From DASYDU01 sp031403315 (GTDB lineage: Bacteria; Planctomycetota; Planctomycetia; Pirellulales; Lacipirellulaceae), in contig JANNTD010000232.1 in NCBI GenBank assembly GCA_031403315.1, forward strand, positions 1 through 25,707: a stretch of DNA of 25,707 nt, given 5' to 3'. The position numbers and the translations under genes were made by a program. Of this stretch, positions 6,719 through 13,611 are shown piece by piece. Numbering within the stretch: the first letter of the stretch is position 1; the number at the start of each line of letters is the position of its first letter. The notes under the pieces are model-generated. The model had not been told where the DNA came from. It worked only from the letters and a program-made list of their open reading frames with translations, and did no database searches.

Positions 6719-8395
6719 TTACTTCCGCCGTCCGAGATGGCCCGATTTGCCGATTGCTTTCAATAGCCGCCAGCCGAGGAACATGCACAGCGCCATGCCG
6801 GCGACGCCGGGGACGCTCACGTCGCGGATCGGCCAGACGTGTTGTGCGAGCAACAGCGACGAGCCGAGGAACAAGGCGCTAGTCATCATGCCGAGGACCA
6901 GGCGGTTGACCGAGGGTTCGAGGCCGCGGTGGTCGAGATGGACGTCGAACTTGCCGCTCTCGACTTGTTGCAGGATGTCGCGGATTCGGCGGGGGAGGAT
7001 TTCGGCGAGTTGTTCGAGCTCGGAGAAAATCCGCCGCATCTTGCGCATTTGGCGGGCCGGGGAGAGGCGGCGCTGCAGCAGTTTGCGCTGGTAGGGCTGG
7101 ACCAGCTCCATCAAACTGAAATGCGGCGCGAGCAGCCGGCCGGTGCCGTCGAGCATGATCAGCACCTTGATCAGCATCGCCAGCGTCGAGGGGAGCACGA
7201 TGTGGTAGCGCTGGATGATTTCGATCATCTCGGTGAGTGCCCCGGCGAGATCGAAGGCGTCGGCCGGTTGGTTGGCGTAGTGGGCGACGAACTCCGAAAG
7301 ATCGACGCTGAGCGCCGCTTCGTCCAGCCCGGGCGGCACCGCTCCAAGTCGCATCACCAGCGAGGTGAGCAACTGTGCGTCTTGCGTGCCGATCGCCAGC
7401 AGCATGCTTTCGATGTCTTCGCGGAGCGCTTCGTCGAGCCGGCCGACCATGCCAAAGTCGAGCAAGCCGATCGCACCGTCTTCGAGCACGATCAGATTTC
7501 CCGGGTGGGGATCGGCGTGGTAGAAGCCGTGGTGGAAGATCATTTCGAGATACATCTCGGCCCCGTGGCGGGCGACCAGAGGGAGATCGATTTGCGATTC
7601 GCGTCCGAGCTGCTTTTCATGGACGAGACGGGGGTCGGAGAATCGCCAGCCGTCGAGCCACTCCATCGTGAGCACGCGTTGTGTCGAGAGCTCGGGATAG
7701 CAGCGCGGGATGCGGACGTGGTGGTTGCGGCGGAAGTTGCGGGTGAACTGGGCGAGATTGCGGGCCTCGCGGGCGAAGTCGAGTTCGCGACGCACCACGC
7801 GGCGAAACTCGACGACCATCGCCTGCGGGCGGTAGGGCGCGAGCTCGGGGAGCATCTCGGCGAGTTGGGCGAGTCCGGCTAGGATGTCGAGATCGACTTC
7901 CATGCGGCGCTGGATGCCTGTGTGCTGCACCTTGATGACCACGTCCGCTCCGCTTGCGAGCCGCGCGCGGTGGACCTGGCCGATCGACGCGGAGGCCAGC
8001 GGCGCCGTTTCGAAATCGACGAACAGCGTCTCGAGTGGGGCGTCGAGTTCGGTTTCGATTGTCTTGCGGACATCGTCGGCATCGTCGGCCGGCACGCTGG
8101 TTTGTAGTTTCTGCAGTTCGTCGGCGAGCGGCATGCCGATCTGGTCGGGCCGGGTGCTGAGGACCTGGCCGAGCTTGATGAAAGTCGGGCCGAGCTCTTC
8201 GATGGCGAGCCGAATGCGGGTTTCGCGGCTGAGATGGGCGAGCGATTCGCCGTCGCGGTTCCTGAGGATTCCCTTCACGACCGGGAGCTCGAAGCGGCCG
8301 ATCCAGCCGGCGAGGCCATACTTGCTGAGGATCGTGAGGATCTCGCGCCAACGATTGGCGTTTCGATAGACTTGGGGGATGGTGGTGATTTTCAC
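6719..8395 (-). CDS. ubiB: UbiB/ABC1 (ADCK) family atypical protein kinase
   Basis: 558 residues. It has the UbiB-family landmarks in order: the KxGQ segment TFIKLGQVLSTRPDQI (about 71-86), the Ala-rich nucleotide loop ASASIGQVHRA (134-144), the invariant Lys in VVIKVQ (K155), an RRELDF helix (203-208), catalytic-loop HADPHPGN (293-300) and LLDFGMVG (311-318). Two hydrophobic helices near the C-terminus (about 500-550) anchor it in the membrane. The family supports quinone/isoprenoid lipid metabolism through ATPase activity rather than classic protein kinase activity; the substrate in planctomycetes is unknown. It begins 18 bp after the HEAT gene, so it is probably the last gene of the rpsR-thioesterase-ABC-HEAT-UbiB run. 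No ubiquinone genes are adjacent, so the symbol indicates the family only. Confidence 0.92.
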   Translation of the reverse strand: MKITTIPQVYRNANRWREILTILSKYGLAGWIGRFELPVVKGILRNRDGESLAHLSRETRIRLAIEELGPTFIKLGQVLSTRPDQIGMPLADELQKLQTSVPADDADDVRKTIETELDAPLETLFVDFETAPLASASIGQVHRARLASGADVVIKVQHTGIQRRMEVDLDILAGLAQLAEMLPELAPYRPQAMVVEFRRVVRRELDFAREARNLAQFTRNFRRNHHVRIPRCYPELSTQRVLTMEWLDGWRFSDPRLVHEKQLGRESQIDLPLVARHGAEMYLEMIFHHGFYHADPHPGNLIVLEDGAIGLLDFGMVGRLDEALREDIESMLLAIGTQDAQLLTSLVMRLGAVPPGLDEAALSVDLSEFVAHYANQPADAFDLAGALTEMIEIIQRYHIVLPSTLAMLIKVLIMLDGTGRLLAPHFSLMELVQPYQRKLLQRRLSPARQMRKMRRIFSELEQLAEILPRRIRDILQQVESGKFDVHLDHRGLEPSVNRLVLGMMTSALFLGSSLLLAQHVWPIRDVSVPGVAGMALCMFLGWRLLKAIGKSGHLGRRK

Positions 8396-8413
8396 GGCGC
8401 GAGCGCGGCGCGG

Positions 8414-8911
8414 TTACCCGCCGACGGCCTCCAGAGCTTTGGCGGCGAGCCGCGCGAGCCGCGCGTCGGCGCTCTTGGCTGCCGCTTGCAGGGCCGGGGA
8501 GGCGGACCGCGCGGCGGGGCCGATTTCGCCGAGTGCCCAGGCGGCCCGCTCGCGAACCGGCAGATCGGCGTCGCTCTCTAGTACACTTATCAATGCGGGA
8601 GCAGCCGCTGCTGCCCCACTGCCGGCGCGGCCCAAAAGTGTGGCGGCCCAATAGGCGACGTCGCTCGAACAATCGCCGGCCAGGGTGGCGAGTGGCTGGA
8701 TTTGATCGGCGGCGGGCGGGCCGAGATCCTCGAGCGCGGCGGTGCAAGCCTCGAGCACCTCTTCGTCCGGGACGCCGACCGTGCGGACGAGCGCCACGGC
8801 GGCCGCTTGTGCTTCGTGCCCCAGCGTGGCGAGCTTCGTAGCCGCGGCGGTTTGTTGGGCCGAGTCGGTGCCTTCCAATTCAGCAATCAACGATTTGACG
8901 TCGGCATTCAT
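8414..8911 (-). CDS. Small HEAT-repeat protein
   Basis: 165 residues starting MNADVKSLIAELEGTDSAQQ. The protein is a chain of Ala/Leu-rich paired helices of HEAT type: TAAATKLATLGHEAQAAAVA, EVLEACTAALEDLGPPAADQ, DVAYWAATLLGRAG, VRERAAWALGEIGPAARSAS and ARLARLAAKALEAVGG. There is no signal peptide, so it is presumably a cytoplasmic scaffold. The open frame extends upstream into the ABC gene, but this ATG follows that gene's stop by eight bases and gives a clean HEAT protein. Translational coupling with the ABC gene upstream and the UbiB gene downstream (18 bp) is likely. Its partner is unknown; the neighbours are the obvious candidates. Confidence 0.85.
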   Translation of the reverse strand: MNADVKSLIAELEGTDSAQQTAAATKLATLGHEAQAAAVALVRTVGVPDEEVLEACTAALEDLGPPAADQIQPLATLAGDCSSDVAYWAATLLGRAGSGAAAAAPALISVLESDADLPVRERAAWALGEIGPAARSASPALQAAAKSADARLARLAAKALEAVGG

Positions 8912-8919
8912 GGCGCGTA

Positions 8920-9660
8920 TCACTCCCTGGGCACGAGTTGGCCCGCGTCGAGTTCCAGCCGCCGGCCGAGCGCCGCGGCGAGGGCCGCGCTGTGGGTCAC
9001 GACGACGAGAATCGTATTCGCCTCGGCCTGCATTTCCAGCATGAGTTCGGTGATCGCCTGGGCGGTCGTGCGGTCGAGGTTGCCGGTCGGCTCGTCGGCC
9101 AAGAGCAGCGTCGGCTCGCGGACGAGCGCGCGGGCGATCGCCACGCGTTGCCGTTCGCCGCCGGAGAGTTCCGCCGGCCGGTGGTCGAGCCGCTGGGCGA
9201 GGCCGACGCGATCGAGCAACTGCTGGGCGTGCTGTTCGTCGATGTGGGTGGCGACGCCGTCGGCGAGAAACGGGACGAGCACGTTTTCCAAGACCGTGCA
9301 CTGCGGCAATAGGTAGTGCTCTTGAAACACAAAACCAATCTGCCGGCTGCGGAACAGGGCGAGCGCGGCCTCGTCGAGTTCGAACGGGTCCTGGCCCGAG
9401 AGCCGGACGCGGCCCGAGGTCGGCGGTTCGAGCGTGCCGAGGATCGAGAGCAACGTGCTCTTGCCGGAGCCGCTGGGGCCAACGATGGCCAGGCTTTCGC
9501 CGCGCCGCAGCGTGAGCGACACGTCGGCGAGCACGCGGAGCGGTTCGCCCGGCGTGGGGAATTCCTTCACGATGTGTTCGACGACGAGGTCGGCGTCGGT
9601 GCTATCGGCGACGGAGTTTGATGCGGCGGTGGTTGACGTGACTGGGGTTGGCGTTGCCAT
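8920..9660 (-). CDS. LolD/MacB-type ABC transporter ATP-binding protein
   Basis: 246 residues with a complete ATPase: Walker A GPSGSGKST (61-69), Q-loop Gln113, signature LSGGERQRVAIARAL (165-179), Walker B LLLADEPTG (185-193) and switch His in VVTHS (H223). The spacing and the VEHIVKEFPTPGEPLRVL opening place it in the LolD/MacB/FtsE-like group, which powers lipoprotein release or mechanotransmission rather than bulk import. The first 22 residues are a Thr/Ser/Ala-rich extension outside the usual domain. No permease gene is adjacent; genes 3' are the HEAT protein and UbiB, so the membrane partner must be encoded elsewhere. It starts 45 bp after the thioesterase gene ends. Confidence 0.92.
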   Translation of the reverse strand: MATPTPVTSTTAASNSVADSTDADLVVEHIVKEFPTPGEPLRVLADVSLTLRRGESLAIVGPSGSGKSTLLSILGTLEPPTSGRVRLSGQDPFELDEAALALFRSRQIGFVFQEHYLLPQCTVLENVLVPFLADGVATHIDEQHAQQLLDRVGLAQRLDHRPAELSGGERQRVAIARALVREPTLLLADEPTGNLDRTTAQAITELMLEMQAEANTILVVVTHSAALAAALGRRLELDAGQLVPRE

Positions 9661-9705
9661 CCGTCTATTGTCGGCGGAAACGCCGGCCGGGCCAAGTGGC
9701 TACGC

Positions 9706-10128
9706 TCAAGCACCCGCGAGCAGTTTCAACTCTTTTGCCACGACCTCGGGGATCGGAATCGACGCCGGTGGTTTCCCGTGCTCAACGCGGCAGCAGACAC
9801 TGGTCATCGTGCCGTGGGCGACGTCGCGGCCTTTGTCCGAAAAATCGAAGCCGTAGGTGACGCTCGAATTGCCAACGTGGCGGACCGTCACCGCGATGTC
9901 GAGCATGTCTTCGCAGCGAGCCGGCGAATCGAACTCGCAGGATGCGGCCACGCGGGGAAAACTGATCGGCACGCCGTCGACTTCGGTGTAGACGCTGAAG
10001 CCGAGGCTCCGCAGCAGCTCATGCTCGGCGGATTCCATGTAGCGGAAGTAGGCCGCGAAATGGATGATGCCGGCCATGTCGGTGTCGGCGAATTCGACCA
10101 GCCGCGAGGTGTAAAAGGGAGTGGACAT
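9706..10128 (-). CDS. YbgC-like hotdog acyl-CoA thioesterase
   Basis: 140 residues from MSTPFYTSRLVEFADTDMAG. An in-frame start at 10179 would run through the intergenic heptad repeat and is rejected. The 4HBT/hotdog family is shown by VEFADTDMAGIIHFAAYFRY, where Asp17 matches the catalytic Asp of the YbgC group and Glu33 lies on the following central helix, and by later strands EDMLDIAVTVRHVGNSSVTY and GTMTSVCCRVEH. It hydrolyses acyl-CoA or acyl-ACP thioesters; the chain preferred cannot be read from sequence. It stands between rpsR and the ABC ATPase on the same strand, which is not the usual Tol-Pal context of YbgC. Confidence 0.9.
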   Translation of the reverse strand: MSTPFYTSRLVEFADTDMAGIIHFAAYFRYMESAEHELLRSLGFSVYTEVDGVPISFPRVAASCEFDSPARCEDMLDIAVTVRHVGNSSVTYGFDFSDKGRDVAHGTMTSVCCRVEHGKPPASIPIPEVVAKELKLLAGA

Positions 10129-10203
10129 AAAAGGGTTGAGTGTTGATGGTTGAGGGCAGGAATTCCGAGCACTCAACACTAAACTCTAAACTCTCAACCA
10201 TTC
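10129..10203. repeat. Heptanucleotide-period repeat filling the rpsR-thioesterase gap
   Basis: The whole gap between the rpsR stop and the thioesterase start is built of 7-base units: on the plus strand GGGTTGA, GTGTTGA, TGGTTGA near 10134-10154, then the opposite sense ACTCAAC, ACTAAAC, TCTAAAC, TCTCAAC near 10171-10198. The two halves can pair into an imperfect hairpin. A related element lies inside the secretin gene at 17911-18009. Confidence 0.75.
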
Positions 10204-10497
10204 TCAGTCGCCGACGTAGGGCAGCAGGGCCATGAAGCGGGCGCGTTTGATGGCGCGGGCGACGGCGTGCTGGCTCGCGGCGTGGCAGCCGGTCTTGCGG
10301 CGGCTGACGATGCGGCCGTGCCGGTTGGTGAGCTTCGAGAGCAAGTCGAGGTCTTTGTAGTCGACGTACATCGGGCGCGGAGCGTGGCCGTCGATGTAGA
10401 TCGGATCCCGCTTCGGGGGGCGCTTGATGTTGCTCTTGCGCTTGTTCTGGTAGCCACCGCCACCGCCGCCGGAATTTGAATCGCGGGAATAAGCCAT
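10204..10497 (-). CDS. rpsR: Small ribosomal subunit protein bS18
   Basis: 97 residues from MAYSRDSN, with an in-frame ATG at 10578 rejected because its extension is not ribosomal. A Gly/Asn/Lys-rich N-terminal tail (about 1-35) precedes the conserved core: YVDYKDLDLLSKLTNRHGRI, then VSRRKTGCHAASQHAVARAI and KRARFMALLPYVGD, the classic S18 C-terminus. It binds 16S rRNA and bS6 in the 30S platform. In most bacteria rpsR lies with rpsF, ssb and rplI; here it heads a run with a thioesterase, an ABC ATPase, a HEAT protein and UbiB, so it has been separated from its usual partners or is a second copy. Confidence 0.93.
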   Translation of the reverse strand: MAYSRDSNSGGGGGGYQNKRKSNIKRPPKRDPIYIDGHAPRPMYVDYKDLDLLSKLTNRHGRIVSRRKTGCHAASQHAVARAIKRARFMALLPYVGD

Positions 10498-10659
10498 ATT
10501 CGAGACCGTGCCCAAAAGGTAACTGAATTGAACCGCCCAGCCGCAGCCGCGAAGGCTGCGCTCGACCGGAAACCCCACATTCTACCGGCTGCCCGAGGAC
10601 GTGCCAAGGTGCCCCCGGCTCCGGCGGAGAGGCGGTTTTCGGCCACGGACGGAATGGTG

Positions 10660-10689
10660 TTTACCGTTTTCTGGGGTCTGGGATAGATT
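10660..10689 (+). promoter_or_regulatory. Possible sigma70-type promoter of the WxxGxW gene
   Basis: TTTACC at 10660-10665 and TAGATT at 10684-10689 are separated by 18 bases and lie about 57 bp upstream of the start at 10746. The match to the consensus is moderate and was judged by eye. Confidence 0.3.
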
Positions 10690-10745
10690 GCTGGCGCGAC
10701 GGTTTGCCTCCCGAGCCGCGCGCTTTCATCTCGCCAGGAGCCACC

Positions 10746-11330
10746 ATGAGACGACCGATCCAACGACTTGCCACTCTCGTAGCGATGACCATGACGGTCA
10801 GTGCCGCGCCGCTTTTTGCTCAAGCGATTCTCAGTCCGCCGCCGCTCATCACGTCGCCGACGTATCTCGACGTGCCGGCGCCGCAGCAGGAGGTCATCAC
10901 CGCGGCTCCGTCGCCCGCGTATGTGTGGGTGGCGGGACAGTGGGAACGGACGGCCGATAGTTGGTCGTGGAATACGGGCCAATGGGTTCAGCCGCCGCTC
11001 TCGAATGCGTATTGGGTGCCGGGGTACTGGCAGCACAACGATGGGCAGTTTCTCTGGTCGAACGGCCATTGGGCGGCGGCCGATCAAGGCGTCGTGGTCC
11101 AGAAGCCGATCACTGTACCGCCGCTCTACGAGGAAGTGCAGCCAGTGGCCCTCGCGACGGCTGGTTTGGTCTGGCAGCCCGGCTATTGGCAATGGCGAGG
11201 CACTTGGGTTTGGGTACCGGGCGAGTACATCCAGACGACGACACCCGGCGCGATCTGGATGCCCGGCGAGTGGGAGGCCACTGTCGATGGCAGTTGGCGG
11301 TGGAACCCGGCGCATTGGGCGATTGAATAG
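10746..11330 (+). CDS. Secreted WxxGxW-repeat protein
   Basis: 194 residues; ATG at 10746 follows CAGGAG by six bases, whereas an in-frame ATG at 10704 only adds 14 residues before the signal peptide. Residues 1-26 are a signal peptide ending SAAPLFAQA. The mature protein is dominated by Trp/Tyr repeats: YVWVAGQWERTADSWSW, YWVPGYWQHNDGQFLWSNGH, LVWQPGYWQWRGTWVWVPG and IWMPGEWEATVDGSWRW, which fit the WxxGxW/YXWGXW repeat family (Pfam PF12779, name from memory). Each unit probably makes two beta strands. The protein should lie in the periplasm or envelope; its function is not known. It is monocistronic, with its own terminator directly after the stop codon. Confidence 0.85.
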   Translation: MRRPIQRLATLVAMTMTVSAAPLFAQAILSPPPLITSPTYLDVPAPQQEVITAAPSPAYVWVAGQWERTADSWSWNTGQWVQPPLSNAYWVPGYWQHNDGQFLWSNGHWAAADQGVVVQKPITVPPLYEEVQPVALATAGLVWQPGYWQWRGTWVWVPGEYIQTTTPGAIWMPGEWEATVDGSWRWNPAHWAIE

Positions 11331-11352
11331 CCGGCGTCATGCCGGCATTTTT
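11330..11352 (+). terminator. Rho-independent terminator of the WxxGxW gene
   Basis: GCCGGC (11330-11335), loop GTCAT, GCCGGC (11341-11346), then ATTTTT. The stem begins on the last base of the TAG stop codon. It separates this gene from the convergent GlcG-type gene ending at 11376. Confidence 0.65.
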
Positions 11353-11375
11353 GCCCGCAATGTCGTGACAGTTGC

Positions 11376-11771
11376 CTAGAACGCTGCTGCGCCCGCTTCA
11401 GCGACGGAGTGGTCTTGTTCGCCGGAGCCGCCGCTGACACCGATTGCGCCGACGACTTCGCCGTCCTTCTTGAGTGGGATGCCACCGGCGAAGATCATGA
11501 TCTTGCCGTTGTTCGAGGCGTGGATGCCGAAGAACTGGCCGCCCGATTGACTGTGGCCGGCGAGGTCCTTGGTGGCGATGTCGAAGGCCCGCGAGGTGTA
11601 GGCCTTTTTGATCGAGATGTCGACGCTGCCGAGCCAGGCCTTGTCCATGCGGACGTGGGCGACGAGATTGCCGCCGGCGTCGGCGACCGCGATGTTCATC
11701 GGCTGGCCGATCGCCGCCGCCTTCTTCTCCGCCGCTTCAATCACCCGCTTTGCATCTTTGAGTGTGACCAT
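11376..11771 (-). CDS. GlcG/HbpS-type (DUF336) protein
   Basis: 131 residues, full family length. Family signs are MVTLKDAKRVIEAAEKKAAA, MNIAVADAGGNLVAHVRMD, SIKKAYTSRAF and IMIFAGGIPLKKDGEVVGAI, followed by GVSGGSGEQDHSVAEAGAAA. These make the alpha/beta fold of GlcG and of the haem-binding HbpS; the DAGG and GVSGG loops are the conserved ligand area. There is no signal peptide, so it is cytoplasmic. Some relatives bind haem or act in glycolate, propanediol or cobalamin pathways, but no such genes are next to it here. It is convergent with the WxxGxW gene and is followed upstream by a repeat-rich gap and a lactate permease remnant. Confidence 0.9.
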   Translation of the reverse strand: MVTLKDAKRVIEAAEKKAAAIGQPMNIAVADAGGNLVAHVRMDKAWLGSVDISIKKAYTSRAFDIATKDLAGHSQSGGQFFGIHASNNGKIMIFAGGIPLKKDGEVVGAIGVSGGSGEQDHSVAEAGAAAF

Positions 11772-12176
11772 GATTCTCGTCCGTTTGTGTGAATGCTGAT
11801 GGATCGATTAGTTGCCGGAACGCAATGAAGATATCATCTCATCGCGTGCGTGGCCAAGGGGTTGGGTGGCGCGGAAATCGGTCCGAGCAGAGCCGCGTGT
11901 TTGTTGACGGTCTCGCTAGATTTACGGCGGCTGCGAGGTCTGGACAGGTCAACACGATCGCGCAGAAATTTTGGCGAAATTGCCCGGCAGACGGCCTAGG
12001 AACACGGCACATGAGTTGGCGGCGAGGATTTAGCCCCGCAGGGGCGCGCTGCGAAAGCCCAGGACGAAGTCCTGGGAAATAGGTTCGCATTTCCCCGGTA
12101 GCCCTGAAAGGGCGCGCTAGACTTGCAGGACTCTGATTCAATCGTAGGCGGTGATAGGCCAACGAAGTTTCCGGTC
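11772..12176. other. Repeat-bearing intergenic region
   Basis: About 400 bases upstream of the GlcG-type gene with no supported gene. The part at 12031-12120 is a mosaic palindromic repeat described separately; the remainder has nothing I recognise, and open frames in it read through the repeat. Confidence 0.5.
12031..12120. repeat. Mosaic palindromic repeat, copy A
   Basis: Three hairpin modules in a row: GCCCCgcaGGGGC (about 12033), CCCAGGACgaaGTCCTGGG (12058-12076) and GCCCTgaaAGGGC (12101-12113). The first 48 bases match 13878-13925 with few changes, and the last module matches 13947-13967. Confidence 0.8.
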
Positions 12177-12440
12177 TTAAGGGCCGGGGATCATGCCGGG
12201 GAGCACGTACGCTTGCAGCAGCGTCAGTAGTCCCACCATGCTGGCCAGGGCGATGCTGTGCCAGAAGACGAATCGCAGAATCTGGCCTTCGTCGCCGTGT
12301 TGGCCGAGGCTACGACGATGCTCTGGGCGTCGATCATCTTGCCCATTACGCCGCCGGTGCTGTTCGCGGCGCAGATCAGGATCGGATTGAGCCCGAATCC
12401 GAAGGCGGCTGCAACGCAAAACGCGGCAATTTGTCGCCCG
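12177..12440 (-). pseudogene. lldP: L-lactate permease C-terminal remnant, frameshifted
   Basis: Two overlapping minus-strand frames together spell the end of an LldP/LctP permease. The upstream frame gives VAAAFGFGLNPILICAANST followed by GGVMGKMIDAQSIVVASAN. A change near 12305-12315 then shifts frame, and the other frame continues QHGDEGQILRFVFWHSIALA and MVGLLTLLQAYVLPGMIPGP before its stop at 12177. Only the last 85 or so of more than 500 residues remain. Upstream of about 12440 the family resemblance is lost. LldP imports L-lactate or glycolate across the inner membrane; this fragment cannot. The remnant lies between repeats and the HEAT-peroxiredoxin gene, which suggests deletion by recombination. 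Confidence 0.85.
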
Positions 12441-12543
12441 CTGGCTATTCGCATCGTCGTCTCCTGTTGTGCTGAGTCTTTTGAGCGCGCCAAGGTCGCG
12501 CGGCGCCGTCTACGAAACCATCGAAATTGGAGTCGCGGTCATT

Positions 12544-13611
12544 CTACAACTTCCGCAGCTCGGCGACGACTTCTTCCGCGGTGGGACGATCCGGAATCGT
12601 CTCGGCCCTCCGCTCGTATCGCAGCACACCGTCGCGGTCGATGATGAAGGTCGCGGGGCGATCGCTGACGTCCGTATGAATCCGTTCCTGCATGGCGACA
12701 CCGTACTCTGCGCTGGTGGTCAGCGTCGGATCGAGCAAGAGCGGATACTGCAAATCATCGGTCGACAAACCGGTTTCGCGCAACAGTGCTTTGGCGGCCC
12801 AAATCTCATGTGGATCGACGGCCAGCAACACCGCGTCGAGATCCTTGAATTTGTCGAGCCCTTGCCGAAGACTGGCCAAGTGCCGGTGGCAAACCGGACA
12901 GGTGTCTCCATAGACGAAGACCAATACCACCGCCTGCTTGCCGCGAAAATCACTGAGCCGAATCGTTTCACCGGTCGCGGACGCGAGTTCGAAATCGGGG
13001 GCTCTTTGGCCGACCACCGCGGTGTCAATTCGCGCCGGGTCCCACGTCCTCAATTTCGTAAGCTGGTCGGCCTCGAAGCTTTGCGGGCCCCGTTCGACCG
13101 CATAGGCGATGTGCGTGCGAACGTCATCGCTCGAGTCTCCCTTACGGAGCTCGTCCCAGTTGACCGCCGTGTCGGAGTCGCCGCGTCTCCCGAGCGAATC
13201 CACCGCATGCAGACGCACACACGGATCGTCATCAGTATGGGCGGTTTTTAAAAGTGGCTCCAAGGGAACGTCAGACCCCAGATAGCCGAGCGCCTGGGCG
13301 GCAAAAATCCGCTGTGGTGGCGTACCCGATTCGAGTGCCCGCACCAGCGGCTCGATCGAGTCCTTGCCGTTCGTCACGATGGCGTGCAGCGCGAGCATTC
13401 GCGTTTGCCAGCCTGGGTCGCCGAGATGACGCATATATCCGTCGGGCCGTCGCCGATGCTGCTGCCCCCAGCCGGCTTGGCCGTAGTCTGCGTCGATGGC
13501 GGCCAGCCACTGGTCGACCGATTTCGGTTGGACCGCCTGTGCGACCGCCAGGCCCGCGTCACTTGCCAGCAGACACAGGCACAAACCGGCCGATAGAATT
13601 ACATTCCTCAT
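12544..13611 (-). CDS. Secreted HEAT-repeat and peroxiredoxin-like fusion protein
   Basis: 355 residues from MRNVILSAGLCLCLLASDAG, preceded by GGGAGG about nine bases upstream; an ATG 18 codons earlier lies before this ribosome site and is rejected. Residues 1-25 are a signal peptide. Residues about 60-190 form HEAT-like helical repeats (WQTRMLALHAIVTNGKDSIE, RIFAAQALGYLGSDVPLEPL, CVRLHAVDSLGRRGD). Residues 200-355 are an AhpC/TSA redoxin domain: GQRAPDFELASATGETIRLS, then VVLVFVYGDTCPVCHRHLAS with Cys238 and Cys241 in a CPVC motif, and ATFIIDRDGVLRYERRAE. The CxxC points to thiol-disulfide chemistry or peroxide reduction outside the cytoplasm. The pairing with HEAT repeats suggests docking to a partner protein (inference). 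Confidence 0.85.
   Translation of the reverse strand: MRNVILSAGLCLCLLASDAGLAVAQAVQPKSVDQWLAAIDADYGQAGWGQQHRRRPDGYMRHLGDPGWQTRMLALHAIVTNGKDSIEPLVRALESGTPPQRIFAAQALGYLGSDVPLEPLLKTAHTDDDPCVRLHAVDSLGRRGDSDTAVNWDELRKGDSSDDVRTHIAYAVERGPQSFEADQLTKLRTWDPARIDTAVVGQRAPDFELASATGETIRLSDFRGKQAVVLVFVYGDTCPVCHRHLASLRQGLDKFKDLDAVLLAVDPHEIWAAKALLRETGLSTDDLQYPLLLDPTLTTSAEYGVAMQERIHTDVSDRPATFIIDRDGVLRYERRAETIPDRPTAEEVVAELRKL

Noticed and set aside
6839..7882. Plus-strand open frame of 347 codons
   Set aside because: Antisense to the UbiB gene, whose catalytic motifs are unmistakable; the frame is a by-product of GC-rich codon use.
7617..8747. Minus-strand open frame of 376 codons, very rich in Arg and Pro
   Set aside because: It overlaps UbiB and HEAT in another phase and has typical shadow composition.
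10129..10179. Longer start for the thioesterase
   Set aside because: The extra codons are the heptad repeat element and not part of the hotdog domain.
10129..10203. CRISPR-like array
   Set aside because: The units are seven bases long without spacers and switch sense halfway, so this is not a CRISPR array.
8920..10497. YbgC-Tol-Pal-type cell division cluster
   Set aside because: No tolA, tolB, tolQ, tolR or pal gene is present; only the thioesterase resembles that context.
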